Shown: positions 25,195 to 37,657 of the stretch, piece after piece
Layout: each line of letters starts with the position of its first letter
Position numbering within the stretch: the stretch's first letter is position 1
Assembly: GCA_947179155.2 (NCBI GenBank)
Contig: OX359275.1
Location: 35,099,808 to 35,163,807 of the forward strand
DNA length: 64,000 bases
Reading direction: 5' to 3'
Source of the DNA: Hedera helix
Lineage: Eukaryota; Streptophyta; Magnoliopsida; Apiales; Araliaceae
The notes under the pieces: model-generated
Told to the model about the DNA's origin: nothing
Database searches by the model: none
The model's input: the letters and a program-made list of their open reading frames with translations, nothing else
Translations under genes and position numbers: made by a program

Positions 25195-28100
25195 ATGGCA
25201 TCTGAAAATCAAGAGGTTAACTATGGAATACCCGAAGCAAATGTAGCCGAGAATCAAGAGGCCCCAAACAATCCTCCTGCCAACTCAGGAAATAATGTTC
25301 CTGATAACATGATGAACGATGGATTCTTTAGGAATTTCATGCAGTTCATACAGAATCAAGGAAGAGGAAATCCAGTCAATAATAACGGTAGAAACGCTGG
25401 CAATTTGAGGATGGTCACTGTTAAGCAATTTAAAGAATTAGGACCACCTGAATTCCACGGGAAGCCTGACCCACTCAAAGCGGAGGCATGGCTAAAGCAG
25501 ACGACAAAAATACTTGATGTCTTACAATGCGCTGATGATCAGAAGGTGCCATTTGCCACTTTTATGTTACGAGGTGAGGCGGACCATTGGTGGGAAGCGG
25601 TAAAACGTATCCAACCTTCAGCACTCGAAATGTCTTGGACAGAATTCGAAGAACTGTTTAACGAGAAGTATTTTCCAGAAAGCATCCGCCATATGAAAGA
25701 GGTGGAATTCATTAAGCTGGAGCAGGGAAACATGACAGTCTCCCAATATGAAGCCAAGTTTGCCGAGTTATCTCGCTTTGCCACCCATCTTGTGGATGAC
25801 GAAGCACGAATGAGTCGGATGTTCCTAAAAGGTTTGAGATTCAAAATTCGTCAACAACTTAGCTCTCATAAATTTAGTTTGTATTCAGATGTTGTAGATA
25901 GGGCTCAAAGGGTGGAGCAAACAGATGAAACATTGCAGCCAAGAGTTAATGATCAGCATAGAGAAAGGAGTGACAACAACCACAGGAACGAGAACCATCG
26001 AGGAGGTAACCAACACTTCGGTGATAATTCCATACCAAATAACAGAAGAGGAGAATCTAGTGGGAACAATTTCAAAAGAAAGAGATTCTATAATAATTAT
26101 GGAAGGGCACCAGCACCAGTACCAACATCAGCACCGACCCCAGTTTCAAGGGGAGAAGATCGACCACCAGTGAGATGCTATAGGTGTGGTCAGGAAGGTC
26201 ACATCAGCCCAAACTGTACACTGCAGTCCAAAAAGTGCTACAGTTGTGGGAAAGAGGGTCATCTTGCGCGGTTTTGTCCTGCCACAAAATCAAGTCCAGC
26301 TGCAATGATGATACCAAAAGCTAGCGCGGATAAAGGAAAATCTGTAGTTCAAGGGAGAGCTTTTGTTGTGACATCCCAAATGGCACGAAACTCGAACGAG
26401 GTGATAACCGGTAAGCTATTCATAAATTCTCGTGAAGTCTACGCTTTGTTAGATACTGGCTCTACCCATTCTTTTATCTCACCTGCATGTGCTCAGCGTT
26501 TAAACTTAACTCCTGAAAATTTGGACTTTGACTTATCAGTTGAAACCCCATTAGGAGAAATGACCATTACATCTACTGTCTATAAATCTTGCCTAGTTCA
26601 AATCAACAACCTCACATTACCTGTTGACCTTATTTCTTTGGAGATGCGTGAATTTGATGTGATTTTAGGAATTGATTGGTTGACTACCCATCATGCTAAA
26701 ATTGATTGTTTTCATAAGATTATTAGTTTTCATATTCCTAATCAACCTGTCATGCAAATTCAAGCAACTAAACCATTGAAATCTATAACTGTTATTTCTA
26801 GCCATAAAGCCATTCGTTTATTGAAAAACGGATGTCAAGCCTTTTTAGCTCATGTCACTGATTTGAACAAAAATACGTCAAACTTGAATGATATTCCCAT
26901 TGTTAATGAGTTTCCTGACGTTTTTCCTGAAGAACTTCCTGGCTTACCCCCAAACCGTGAAATTGATTTTTATATTGATCTTGAACCCGGTACCAAGCCC
27001 ATTTCCAAACCTCCCTACCGAATGGCTCCCATTGAACTTCAAGAGTTAAAAGTCCAACTACAGGAATTGTTGGATACCGGTTTCATTCGTCCGAGTGCAT
27101 CACCTTGGGGTGCTCCTGTCCTTTTTGTGAAGAAGAAAGACGGGAGTATGAGATTGTGCATTAACTACCGAGAATTGAACCATGTCACCATCAAGAACAG
27201 GTACCCGTTACCTCGGATTGATGACATGTTTGATCAATTGCAAGGTGCTCAACATTTCTCAAAGATTGATCTCCGTTCTGGATATCATCAGTTAAAGGTT
27301 AAAGCTGAGGACATTCCAAAGACTGCTTTCAGAACTCGTTATGGGCATTATGAGTTCTTAGTCATGCCTTTTGGACTAACTAATGCTCCTGCAGCTTTCA
27401 TGGACATGATGAACCGGATATTCAAGGAACATTTAGATCATTTTGTGGTTGTCTTTATTGATGACATCCTCATATACTCCAAGAGTCGCGAGGATCATGA
27501 ACAACACCTGAGATTGATACTACAAAAGCTCCGTGAAAACAAATTATATGCCAAGTTGAAAAAATGTGAGTTCTGGCTTGAGGAGGTCGCGTTTCTTGGG
27601 CATGTGATTTCTAGTCAAGGAATATCAGTCGATCCTGCGAAGATTGAAACGGTACTAAATTGGGAACAACCCAAAACAGTAACCGAAGTCCGAAGTTTTC
27701 TGGGTCTAGCTGGTTATTATCGGAGATTCGTAGAAGGATTTTCTCGAATCGCCACTCCATTAACGCAGCTTACTCGGAAAAGCACAAAATTCATATGGAG
27801 CGAGGAATGCGAGAAGAGTTTTCAAGAACTCAAGAGGAGACTTGTTTCAGCTCCTGTTCTGACCATACCATCAGGATCAGGAGAATTTGTTATCTACAGC
27901 GATGCTTCTGGCAAAGGTCTAGGCTGTGTCCTTATGCAACATGGAAAGGTTATAGCCTACGCCTCTCGACAACTCAAAGATTATGAGAAAAATTATCCTA
28001 CTCATGATCTAGAGTTGGCAGCAGTCGTTTTCGCGTTGAAGATCTGGAGACACTACTTGTACGGAGAAAAAGTGGATATCTATACGGATCATAAAAGTCT

Positions 28101-29841
28101 CAAGTATTTCTTCACCCAGAAGGAACTCAACATGCGACAACGACGTTGGCTTGAATTGTTAAAGGATTATGACCACACAATCCAGTATCACCCGGGAAAG
28201 GCGAACGTTGTAGCTGACGCTTTGAGCAGAAAATCTTATGCAAGTACAAGTGCACTGCTGACAACACAAAAGTGTATTTTGTACGACTTGCAAAAGATGG
28301 AGATAGAGCTAAAGACACCAGGGACCCACTCGAAGATTGCTCACGTGCGAGTAGAACCAACTTTAATCGATAAAATTAAAGCTGCTCAAGCTACCGATCC
28401 GGAACTGATAAACATGATAAAGAAAGTACAAGAAGGTGCCATTCCCGAAGCAAGAATCGACGAGAAAGGAATACTTCGAGTCAACTCTCGACTCTGTGTT
28501 CCTAACGATCCTGAATTAAAGCATAAAATCATGATGGAGGCACACAACACGCCGTTTGCAATCCACCCAGGAGGTACCAAGATGTATCGAGATCTTCGAC
28601 ATACATTTTGGTGGAACAATATGAAAAGAGAGATTGCGGAGTTTATCTCAAGGTGCCTAACTTGTCAACGTGTCAAGGCAGAACATCAAGTTCCTAAAGG
28701 TCCATTACAATCACTTGAAGTTCCCGAATGGAAGTGGGAACACATCAATATGGACTTCGTGACGGGTCTTCCAAAAGTTTCTCAAGGCTTAGATGCAATT
28801 TGGGTGATCGTAGATAGATTGACCAAATCTGCTCATTTCTTGCCTATACGAGAAAACTTTTCACTTGAACGTCTTGCCGGTATGTACATAAATGAGATCG
28901 TGAGATTGCATGGCATGCCAGTTTCCATAGTTTCTGATCGAGATCCTAGATTCACTTCACGCTTTTGGATCAGTCTACAAAAAGCTATGGGCACTGAACT
29001 ACGTTTTAGTTCTGCATACCATCCTCAAACAGACGGACAATCGGAAAGGACGATCCAGACCCTCGAAGATCTTTTGAGACTTTGTGTATTAGACTTCAAA
29101 GGAAGTTGGGATAAGTACTTGCCATTGGTGGAATTTTCTTACAACAACAGTTACCAAGCAAGCATAGGCATGGCTCCATTCGAGGCTTTGTATGGAAGGA
29201 AGTGTCGCTCTCCAATATGTTGGAATGAGGTAGGAGAAGCAAAATTGTTGGGACCCGAGTTGGTACGCTTGACGACCGAAAAGATCCAAATGATCCGACA
29301 ACGAATACAGACCGCACAAGAACGACAAAAGAGTTATGCTGATCTTCATCGGAGAGACGAAAGTTTCAACGTCGGAGATCATGTATTCTTACGTGTTTCT
29401 CCATGGAAAGGGGTTACGAGATTCGGAAAGAGAGAAAAGCTCAACCCTCGATTTATTGGCCCATTTGAAATCCTCGATCGAATAGAAACCGTAGCCTACA
29501 GACTAGCCCTACCACCAAGTATGTCTCGCATCCATAACGTTTTTCACATATCTATGTTACGTAAATATGTGAAGGACCCAAACCACGTCATTGAGTTAGA
29601 ACCAGACGTTATAGCAGAGGATTTAACATACGAGGAGGTACCTGTTAAGATCCTGGATAAGAAGGAGCAGATCCTACGCTCAAAGGTTATACCTCAAGTT
29701 AAGGTTTTATGGAGGAACCAAGATACTGAGGAAATGACCTGGGAGCTAGAATCTGAGATGAAATCTAAGTATCCTTACCTCTTCGATATGTCAGGTACGT
29801 CAATTTCGGGGACGAAATTTCATAAGGAGGGGAGGTTGTAA
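25195..29841 (+). CDS. gag-pol: Gag-Pol polyprotein of a Tekay/Del chromovirus (1548 aa)
   Basis: One open frame starts at ATG 25195 and ends with a TAA that is bases 3-5 of the 3' LTR. Order of domains: Gag capsid (about 70-250, with GEADHWWEA and [11 protein letters not shown]); two CCHC zinc knuckles (C328-C341 and C348-C361); aspartic protease (LLDTGS, D420); reverse transcriptase (about 600-800, FIDD with D756/D757); RNase H (D903, E940, D965, D1008); integrase with HHCC zinc finger (H1117/H1124, C1154/C1157) and DD35E triad (D1187, D1248, E1284); GPF motif near 1422; and a chromodomain-like C-terminus (about 1480-1532, [16 protein letters not shown]) thought to steer insertion towards certain chromatin. 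No frameshift, stop or missing catalytic residue was found. The length is typical of single-ORF chromoviruses. Confidence 0.97.
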   Translation: MASENQEVNYGIPEANVAENQEAPNNPPANSGNNVPDNMMNDGFFRNFMQFIQNQGRGNPVNNNGRNAGNLRMVTVKQFKELGPPEFHGKPDPLKAEAWLKQTTKILDVLQCADDQKVPFATFMLRGEADHWWEAVKRIQPSALEMSWTEFEELFNEKYFPESIRHMKEVEFIKLEQGNMTVSQYEAKFAELSRFATHLVDDEARMSRMFLKGLRFKIRQQLSSHKFSLYSDVVDRAQRVEQTDETLQPRVNDQHRERSDNNHRNENHRGGNQHFGDNSIPNNRRGESSGNNFKRKRFYNNYGRAPAPVPTSAPTPVSRGEDRPPVRCYRCGQEGHISPNCTLQSKKCYSCGKEGHLARFCPATKSSPAAMMIPKASADKGKSVVQGRAFVVTSQMARNSNEVITGKLFINSREVYALLDTGSTHSFISPACAQRLNLTPENLDFDLSVETPLGEMTITSTVYKSCLVQINNLTLPVDLISLEMREFDVILGIDWLTTHHAKIDCFHKIISFHIPNQPVMQIQATKPLKSITVISSHKAIRLLKNGCQAFLAHVTDLNKNTSNLNDIPIVNEFPDVFPEELPGLPPNREIDFYIDLEPGTKPISKPPYRMAPIELQELKVQLQELLDTGFIRPSASPWGAPVLFVKKKDGSMRLCINYRELNHVTIKNRYPLPRIDDMFDQLQGAQHFSKIDLRSGYHQLKVKAEDIPKTAFRTRYGHYEFLVMPFGLTNAPAAFMDMMNRIFKEHLDHFVVVFIDDILIYSKSREDHEQHLRLILQKLRENKLYAKLKKCEFWLEEVAFLGHVISSQGISVDPAKIETVLNWEQPKTVTEVRSFLGLAGYYRRFVEGFSRIATPLTQLTRKSTKFIWSEECEKSFQELKRRLVSAPVLTIPSGSGEFVIYSDASGKGLGCVLMQHGKVIAYASRQLKDYEKNYPTHDLELAAVVFALKIWRHYLYGEKVDIYTDHKSLKYFFTQKELNMRQRRWLELLKDYDHTIQYHPGKANVVADALSRKSYASTSALLTTQKCILYDLQKMEIELKTPGTHSKIAHVRVEPTLIDKIKAAQATDPELINMIKKVQEGAIPEARIDEKGILRVNSRLCVPNDPELKHKIMMEAHNTPFAIHPGGTKMYRDLRHTFWWNNMKREIAEFISRCLTCQRVKAEHQVPKGPLQSLEVPEWKWEHINMDFVTGLPKVSQGLDAIWVIVDRLTKSAHFLPIRENFSLERLAGMYINEIVRLHGMPVSIVSDRDPRFTSRFWISLQKAMGTELRFSSAYHPQTDGQSERTIQTLEDLLRLCVLDFKGSWDKYLPLVEFSYNNSYQASIGMAPFEALYGRKCRSPICWNEVGEAKLLGPELVRLTTEKIQMIRQRIQTAQERQKSYADLHRRDESFNVGDHVFLRVSPWKGVTRFGKREKLNPRFIGPFEILDRIETVAYRLALPPSMSRIHNVFHISMLRKYVKDPNHVIELEPDVIAEDLTYEEVPVKILDKKEQILRSKVIPQVKVLWRNQDTEEMTWELESEMKSKYPYLFDMSGTSISGTKFHKEGRL
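29824..29836 (+). other. Polypurine tract of the intact element
   Basis: AAGGAGGGGAGG followed by T directly before the 3' LTR TG. It primes plus-strand DNA synthesis. It is also translated as the last codons of gag-pol (HKEGRL). Confidence 0.9.
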
Positions 29842-32698
29842 GACCCCGAATTTTATGAAATACAAAATTTAATTTTTCTTCATGTATATTTTTTTTGAAA
29901 CAGTAAGTGGTTAAATTAACAAAATTGAAAGTTAAGGATGTTATGTGCAAATTTTATTTTGTCGGACAATATTCGCTTTGTCGGGGAATATTCGTTTGGT
30001 CGGGGAATATTCGTGTCGTACGACGGCGCCGAAATAATAAATTATTGGTGGACCCCACAACGGAATATTTGTCGGATATAGAAAACGACAGAAGTAACCT
30101 TTTTAAATAAAAATAGTCAACGGAACTGTTAAAATACCGGTGATAAAAGAATAGTAGCATACGGTAGTTTATGGTATTTTCTGTAGCACACGGTACTCTA
30201 CAGTAACACACGGTATTGCATAGTGTCTCATATTATTGGTCTGATAATTGACACCGTAACTGTTACGCATCATTTCATCGATAATTGTCACTGCATAATA
30301 TTTTATATTATCAATTCAATAATTGTTGTTGCACTGTTTTTAAAATTATTGAACCTAATAATTGTCACAGTAACATATGCACAGTAATTCACATTATTGA
30401 ATCAATAATTGTCATTACACAGTAACGTATGCTTTATTTTACATTATTGTTATCTCTATTATGATGTTATTTAAACAGTTGTATTTCATTAATTTATTGA
30501 CTTGATATCTAAGAGCTAACTATACTGTATTTATAACAATTAGTCATAATAATTGAATTGATAAAGTTATTTGTTTATAATATAAAGTTAGGTGATTATT
30601 AGGTGATATGAAATGAATGGTGTAGATTAAAGTGTGAATTATTGTTGAATAAATGAATTGATTTGTTTATAATATAAAGTTAGGTGATTATTAGGTGATA
30701 TGAAATGAATGGTGTAGATTAAAGTGTGAATTATTGTTGAATAATTAAATTGATTTGTTTATAATATAAAGTTAGGTGATTATTAGGTGATATGAAATGA
30801 ATGGTGTAGATTAAAGATAATATAATATTTGAAATGGATGGTGTAGATTAAAAGATGATCTTTAAATGAATGGTTTAGATTAAATGAATGATAAGATTTT
30901 TGGCTATAAATAGAAGCCTTAACTTAAGGATTTTTCATAAACTTCCTTACTTGTTCTTTCTTTCTCTCTCTAAATACTTCTTGTGAAAGTTCTCTCTAAG
31001 TGTGCTTAAGTCATCTTGAGTATTTGTGAAGATCTATAAGTATACGTGTACTGTTCAAGTTAATCAACCTCATTTAAATCAATATCCAGTCACGTGTTGA
31101 GGTAAGGGATACCATCTTTTTCATCTTCCATTATTCAAACGTACTATGGTAAGGGATTATCATTATTTGATTCTCGATAATAATATTGTTTCTTCCTTAC
31201 TCATAAGACGTGCCTTTTATTTCCATGTATTAAATTATGGGAATAACCTTACGGAGCGGATTGCCGCCTGTTGGTGAATAACCTTTCGTATTCATTCATT
31301 ATTAATCTCTGAGAATAACCTTACGGAGCGGATTGCCGCCTGTTTGGTGAATAACTCTTTGTACTCAAATTCTATTAAATTGTGGGAATAACCTTACGGA
31401 GCGGATTGCCGCCTGTTTGGTGAATAACTCTTTGTACTCAAATTCTATTAAATTGTGGGAATAACCTTACGGAGCGGATTGCCGCCTGTTGGTGAATAAC
31501 CCTTTGTATTAATTTCCTTCACCTTTTGTTAATCAAACTTGCTACGGTAAGGGATATTATTTTCTTTCATACTCCTAAATCGAAATTTATTATGGAACTA
31601 TTGCTTCTATAATTCCTGAAAATATTATATGTTCCATAATAGTTGAACTTCATTATTTCAACTGAACCTTCCTATTTACGTGAACCTTTCTATTGAATTG
31701 TAACCGTTATTCTGAACTGTGGATCTTGAATATCATTTTTAAATTTCACTCCACATCATGTTGACAATTTGGACATTATTTGAATCTGTACAAAGTAAAC
31801 TTCCGATACTTATTGTTATCCTATTTCTTCTGTTCATCATTTATATCATTCTAATCATCCAAAAATCAAGCTGTTGTGAATATCTGTGGTCGGGGGCACA
31901 GATGTGATATATTTGTTGAACAGATGATAGGTTAAAGGCGATATAATAGGTTAAAGGCGATACATCTGTTCGGTGTCTTTTATGGCACGTGGTGAATGTT
32001 CTCTTTGGCCCGTAGTGCAAAGATGAACTGTTGTTTGGTATGATTATGACCAAAGGCTGAATCTGGTATAATCATGACCGTTGGTGTTATATTGAATGTC
32101 TTTGGCCCGTAGTGCAAAGATGAACTGTTGATCTGCATGATTATGATCAGGAACTGTGAATTTGTATTATCTTGACTAATGATATTTCAGATGATAAAAG
32201 TTGATGATGTTTTTCCTAAAAAGAGAACCGAGTGGACATTATAGTCTGCATTATTCTTCTAATAGATTACTCATTCCGCTGCTATTATTGATCTGAACGT
32301 TGTTTAAGAATTTAACTGCAGTTTTTGATATAAACCTTGTAGTCTATTGTATTCTATCAAGAACTCAACTGTTGAAGACTAATGATAATTTATTCGTCAT
32401 TATCTTAGTCATGATATTCTTTACTGGGCTATTTGAGCTCACCCTTTCTTTTGTTCCATTGTTTTTCAATAGGAGATGAAAACATAACAGGGTCTAGCCG
32501 GGGAATGGAGTGAGGGTCCGAGGAATAGTTATCATAGTCTTCACGTTTTGTAAAATAGTGTGGCAATAATAGTGAAGACTTAGTTGTGTATTATTATATA
32601 CTGTATTGTTGTACGTTGTGCTTTGTTGTAATAATTTTGTTGTAGTCTTTTGACGACTCAAGTTTGGGCTGTGTGGACCCAGATTTGGGGGCGTCACA
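29837..32698 (+). repeat. 3' LTR of the intact element
   Basis: The same length as the 5' LTR and near-identical along its whole extent. Its first bases, TGTAA, supply the stop codon of the gag-pol frame. The TATA box equivalent is at 30905-30913, the 92-bp repeats are at about 30554-30818 and the stem-forming repeats at about 31238-31502. Confidence 0.95.
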
Positions 32699-32703
32699 CC
32701 TTA

Positions 32704-33374
32704 CCTTAACACGTGACTGGATATTGATTTAAATGAGATTGATCAACCTATATATTTTTAATATAATTAGTAATTACCACATATAAATTTCAAAGTGTAT
32801 GATAACTCGTATATTATGAACTATCAAAATTATATATATTTAACATAATTTTTGTAGTATAATATAACAACTTTAAAATAGTTTTTAAAATAATATTCCA
32901 AAATAAATCTTCCAAAGAAAGCTTTTAAAAATGAATCTTCTCAAAGAAGAGTCTTCTAAAGGAAGATTTGTGAATACCGTGAAAAATAGGAATTTATGAA
33001 ATTACTACTCTTTAATAAAACACTTACTTGAAAAATTCCTGCACTCCTTTTGGCTTTCAAACTCTCAAAATAACCTTACTATTCTCAGAGAAAACTCATA
33101 AAATTCTTATAGAAAAATTTTATGTTTTAGGTGTGATTTTTCTATTCAGCTGAGCAAGCTATTTATAGGAGAAAATAAGTTACTATGCGTGGTAGGTGGG
33201 CTGAAAAATATTCAGCAGAGGCTGCTGCGCAGCCTCCACCAACCCACTTCAGCAAATTCACATTTCTCACATTTCATGTGGGCCCCACAATGGGTCCCAC
33301 ATGTTTCTTACTATTCACGTACTATTCACGTCACTATTCACGTTACTATTTCAAATAGTAAAATTAATTATTTT

Positions 33375-33409
<35 letters not shown>

Positions 33410-34099
33410 TTCTTCCTGTGAGTCCAACATATAAAATAATGTTACCACAATAATGTAAGAAACACGTTACATATTTTTATTAATTTAATAATATAAATTA
33501 TAGTGTATTTGCTACTGTGACAATTATTAGATTCAATAATTTTAAACTACAGTGCACCAACAATTATTGACTCGATGATATGAAATACAGTGTAATGACA
33601 ATTATTGAATCAATAATGCAAAATACTGTGTAGCAACAATAATTGAATTGATAATATAAAATATTATGCAGTGACAATTATTGATGAAATGATGCGTAAC
33701 AGTTACGGTGTCAATAATATGAGACACTGTGCAATACCGTGTGCTACTGTAGAGTACCGCATGCTACAGTAAAATACCATAAATTACCGTATGCTACTAT
33801 TCTTTTATCACCGGTATTTTAACAGTTAACACCGTTGACTATTTTTATTTAAAAAGGTTACTTCTGTCGTTTTCTATATCCGACAAATATTCCGTTGTGG
33901 GGTCCACAAATAATTTGTTATTTCGGCGCCGTCGTACGGCCCGAATATTCCCCGACAAAACGAATATTGTCCGTCAAAATAAAATTTGCACATAACATCC
34001 TTAACTTTCAATTTCATCAATTTAACCACTTACTGTTTCATGAAAAATATATATGAAGAAAAATTAAATTTTATATTTCATAAAATTCGGGGTCTTACA
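32704..34099 (-). repeat. 3' LTR of the minus-strand element, U3-side segment
   Basis: Continues the LTR interrupted at 22133 and ends GGGGTCTTACA at 34099 next to the polypurine tract. It contains the subfamily's own promoter block: a TATA box (complement of 33159-33167), GTGAATAGTACGTGAATAG repeats, a (TTTA)n run at 33371-33411, and U3 palindromes near 33520-33680. Compared with the copy at 39550-40943 it has TTCTCAAAG for TTCTAATAG, one TATTCACGTCAC unit fewer and an extra 14 bp near 33920. Confidence 0.93.
33159..33167 (-). promoter_or_regulatory. LTR TATA box (minus-strand subfamily, 3' LTR)
   Basis: On the minus strand CCTATAAATAGCTTGCTCAG gives a strong TATA box. The copy in the 5' LTR, the one that would drive the element, is at 40005-40013. 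Confidence 0.7.
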
Positions 34100-36967
34100 A
34101 CCTCCCCTCCTTATGAAATTTCGTCCCCGAAATTGACGTACCTGGCATTTCGAAGAGGTAAGGATATTTAGATTTCATCTCAGATTCTAGCTCCCAGGTC
34201 ATTTCCTCAATATCTTGGTTCCTCCATAAAACCTTAACTTGAGGTATAACCTTTGAGCGTAGAATCTGCTCTTTCTTATCTAGGATCTTAACAGGTACCT
34301 CCTCGTATGTTAAATCATCTGCTATAACGTCTGCTTCTAACTCAATGACGTGGTTTGGGTCCTTCACATATTTACGTAACATAGATATGTGAAAAACGTT
34401 ATGGATGCGAGACATACTTGGTGGTAGGGCTAGTCTGTAGACTACGGTTCCTATTCGATCGAGGATTTCAAATTGGCCAATAAATCGAGGGTTAAGCTTT
34501 CCTCTCTTTCCGAATCTCGTAACTTCTTTCCATGGAGAAACAAGTAAGAATACATGATCTCCGACGTTGAAACTTTCGTCTCTCCGATGAAGATCAGCAT
34601 AACTCTTTTGTCGTTCTTGTGCGGTCTGTACTCGTTGTCGGATCATTTGGATATTTTCTGTTGTCAAGCGTACCAACTCGGGTCTCAACAGTTTTGCTTC
34701 TACTACCTCATTCCAGCATACTGGAGAGCGACACTTGCGTCCATATAAAGCCTCGAATGGAGCCATGCCTATACTTGCTTGGTAACTGTTGTTGTAAGAA
34801 AATTCCACCAATGGCAAGTACTTATCCCAACTTCCTTTGAAATCTAGTACGCAAAGTCTCAAAAGATCTTTGAGGGTTTGGATCGTCCTTTCTGATTGTC
34901 CGTCCGTCTGAGGATGGTATGCAGAACTGAATCGTAGCTCAGTGCTCATAGCTTTCTGTAGACTGATCCAAAATCGTGAAGTGAATCTAGGACCTCGATC
35001 AGAAACTATGGAAACTGGCATGCCATGCAATCTCATAATCTCATTTATATACATACCGGCAAGACGTTCAAGTGAAAAGTTTTCTCGTATAGGCAAGAAA
35101 TGAGCGGATTTGGTCAGTATATCTACGATGACCCAAATTGCATCTAAGCCTTGAGAAACTTTGGGTAGACCGTCACGAAGTCCATATTGATGTGTTCCCA
35201 CTTCCATTCGGGAACCTCAAGTGGTTGCAATGGACCCTTAGGTACTTGATGCTCTGCCTTGACACGTTGACAAGTTAGGCACCTTGAGATAAACTCTGCA
35301 ATCTCCCTTTTCATATTGTTCCACCAAAATGTATGTCGAAGATCTCGATACATCTTGGTACCTCCTGGGTGGATTGCAAACGGTGTGTTATGTGCCTCCA
35401 TCATGATTTTATGCTTCAATTCAGGATCGTTAGGAACACAGAGTAGAGAGTTGACTCGAAGTATTCCTTTCTCGTCGATTCTTGCTTCGGGAATGACACC
35501 TTCTTGTACTTTCTTTATCATGTTCATCAGTTCCGGATCGGTAGCTTGAGCAGCTTTAATTTTATCGATTAAAGCCGGTTCTACTCGCACGTGAGCAATC
35601 TTCGAGTGGGTCCCTGGTGTCTTTAGCTCTATCTCCATCTTTTGTAAGTCGTACAGAATACGCTTTTGTATTGTCACCAGTGCACTTGTACTCGCATAAG
35701 ATCTTCTGCTCAAAGCGTCAGCTACAACGTTAGCCTTTCCCGGGTGATACTGGATTATGTGGTCGTAATCCTTCAACAGCTCAAGCCAACGTCGTTGTCG
35801 CATGTTCAGTTCCTTCTGGGTGAAGAAATACTTGAGACTTTTATGATCCGTATAGATATCCACCTTTTATCCGTACAAGTAGTGTCTCCAGATCTTCAAC
35901 GCGAAAATGACTGCTGCCAACTCTAGATCATGAGTAGGATAATTTTTCTCATAATCTTTGAGTTGTCGAGAAGCATAGGCTATAACCTTTCCATGTTGCA
36001 TAAGGACACATCCTAGACCTTTGCCTAAAGCATCGCTATAACGAATTCTCCTGATCCTGATTGGAATGGTCAGAACAGGAGCTGAAACAAGTCTCCTCTT
36101 GAGTTCTTGAAAACTCTTCTCGTATTCCTCGCTCGATATAAGTTTTGTACTAGAATGAATGATACCGATATCTAGTAATTAAACTTTCAACTCTTGGTGT
36201 TCTATGGGAGCCATTTGGTATGGGACTTTAGAAATGGGCTTAGTACGGGGTTCAAGATCAATACAGAATTCAAATTCTCGGTTTGGAGGTAAGCCAGGAA
36301 GTTCATCAGGAAAAACGTCAGAAAACTCATTAACAACGGAAATATCATTCAAGTTTGACGTATTTTTGTTCAAATCAGTGACATGAGCTAAAAAGGCTTG
36401 ACATCCGTTTTTCAATAAACGAATGACTTTATGGCTAGAAATAACAGTTATAGATTTCAATGGTTTAGTTGCTTGAATTTGCATGAAAGGTTGATTAGGA
36501 ATATAAAAACTAATAATCTTATGAAAACAATCAATTTTAGCATGATGGGTAGTCAACCAATCAATTCCTAGAATCACATCAAATTCATGCATCTCCAAAG
36601 AAATAAGGTCAACAGGTACTGTGAGGTTGTTGATTTGAACTAGACAAGATTTATAGACAGTAGATGTAATAGGTATTTCTCCCAATGAGGTTTCAACTGA
36701 TAAGACAAGATTTAAGTTTTCAGAAGTCAAATTTAAACGTTGAGCACATGCAGGTGAGATAAAAGAATGGGTAGAGCCAGTATCTAACAGAGCGTAGAAT
36801 TCACGAGAATTTATGAATAGTTTACCGGTTATCACCTCATTCGGTTTCTTGACTGTTATCGTCAAATCGAATCCCGAGTACTTCATTCGGATCTTCACGT
36901 ATTTCAACCATGGGAATACCACTAAATAATTCTCTAACGAACTGTTTCTCGGATTCTTCAACTTCAT
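34095..36967 (-). pseudogene. Broken pol of the minus-strand element: protease present, RT core deleted, RNase H and integrase damaged
   Basis: Transcript order: protease (from about 36840, with [10 protein letters not shown] intact) is open to about 36179, where a TAA replaces a Gln codon. There the sequence jumps from the start of RT to its end: about 700 bp corresponding to roughly 27065-27770 of the intact copy is missing, including the FIDD catalytic site. RNase H follows (36150-35870) with small indels and a G-to-T change making a TAA stop at 35869-35867. From 35863 the frame is open through the integrase zinc finger. A 1-nt loss near 35167 shifts into the last frame (35207-34095), which holds the integrase catalytic region, GPF-like motif and chromodomain-like end ([16 protein letters not shown]). 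Little functional protein other than protease is expected. Confidence 0.92.
34101..34112 (-). other. Polypurine tract of the minus-strand element
   Basis: The complement reads AAGGAGGGGAGG next to the 3' LTR, identical to the intact copy. Confidence 0.88.
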
Positions 36968-37457
36968 CAGTACTAACGTACCAATGATTTCTGTAAGAAT
37001 AGTATTTTCGATAGACTGCAGTTTCCACGATAATGACTAACTTAACTTGAATTCCTTTAAATTGTAACGCCCAAAAGTATAGAAACATCATTTTTAAATA
37101 ATCTTGAAACTCATAGCTGGAACACCATAAATCCCAAAGACTAATATGAAAAGTCCATATATTCTGATCCTTTGTTATAGAGCATAACCAGGTGATATGA
37201 CTCTCCCAATTAGTGAGTAAATTAAAGGCGATAATTTCCGCAAGTTCATTACTTCCTTTAATTGCTTCTAATAATGGATCTGGAACGACTGTAACAGAAC
37301 TTTCACCTTCATCCTTACTGGATAGAACACGCATAATTTTTGTCTTAGGCAAATGATTCAACTCTGAGTTTGTAAGAAGATTATTCGTCGCCTCTTGTTT
37401 TGCAGCTACATTTGTTTCGGTCATTTCATAGTTAACCTCCTGATTTCCAGATGTCAT
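36837..37457 (-). CDS. Chimeric ORF: Gag N-terminus fused to an unrelated protein segment (206 aa)
   Basis: The first about 31 residues (MTSGNQEVNYEMTETNVA...) match the start of Gag in the intact element. After that the capsid and both zinc knuckles are absent. About 520 bp (roughly 36845-37364) encode an unrelated sequence, open in the same frame throughout, containing LPKTKIMRVLSSKDEGESS, ELAEIIAFNLLTNWESHITW, YEFQDYLKMMFLYFWALQF and VRELFSGIPMVEIREDPNEV. It is Trp- and Tyr-rich in the middle and acidic towards the end. The stop TGA falls where protease sequence resumes (NEVITG), in a different frame. I do not recognise the insert. A captured host gene or cDNA piece, or sequence from another element, are both possible. 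The start is supported by its match to the gag start of the sister element. Confidence 0.65.
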   Translation of the reverse strand: MTSGNQEVNYEMTETNVAAKQEATNNLLTNSELNHLPKTKIMRVLSSKDEGESSVTVVPDPLLEAIKGSNELAEIIAFNLLTNWESHITWLCSITKDQNIWTFHISLWDLWCSSYEFQDYLKMMFLYFWALQFKGIQVKLVIIVETAVYRKYYSYRNHWYVSTDEVEESEKQFVRELFSGIPMVEIREDPNEVLGIRFDDNSQETE

Positions 37458-37657
37458 ACCTAACTGTTGTCACAAAATAATTGTTAGTTCAAACAAACTG
37501 ACTCATCACTTCCTGTCCCTATATTCAAATCAACTCATTAGATAATAAAATCTAATTTAGGTGGGACACACTAGTGACCGATTCTATTCGTCTCTCCCCT
37601 CCTAATTCTAACCCCAGATCTCCATTAAAGACCATATCCCTAAGCTCTGATACCAAC
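37458..37657 (-). other. Untranslated leader and primer-binding site of the minus-strand element
   Basis: The complement of 37644-37655 is TGGTATCAGAGC, the canonical iMet primer site, two bases inside the 5' LTR end. The rest of the leader matches 25010-25194 of the intact element with scattered differences. Confidence 0.88.

Larger units (their letters stand above)
22134..32698 (+). mobile_element. Intact, recently inserted Tekay/Del-type Ty3-gypsy chromovirus
   Basis: A 10565-bp element in plus orientation, with two 2862-bp LTRs (22134-24995, 29837-32698) bounded by TG...CA, 5-bp TSD CCTTA, an iMet-type primer-binding site, a polypurine tract and one uninterrupted gag-pol frame. By eye the LTRs differ at only about five positions (for example C/T at about 22314 and 30017, and C/T at about 24187 and 31890), close to 0.2%. 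It sits head-on inside the 3' LTR of the related minus-strand element. The C-terminal chromodomain-type region and the long LTRs place it with the Tekay (Del) chromoviruses. All expected parts are present, so it may be able to move. Confidence 0.97.

Noticed and set aside
25539..29382. Open frames antisense to or in other frames within gag-pol
   Set aside because: They overlap the conserved gag-pol frame entirely and match no known domain. They are shadows of the real coding sequence.
36837..37370. Histone-fold protein as the source of the captured segment (an LPKTKIMRVL start loosely resembles NF-Y-type folds)
   Set aside because: The resemblance covers only a few residues, and the following Trp-rich sequence does not fit a histone fold. 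It is left as unidentified.
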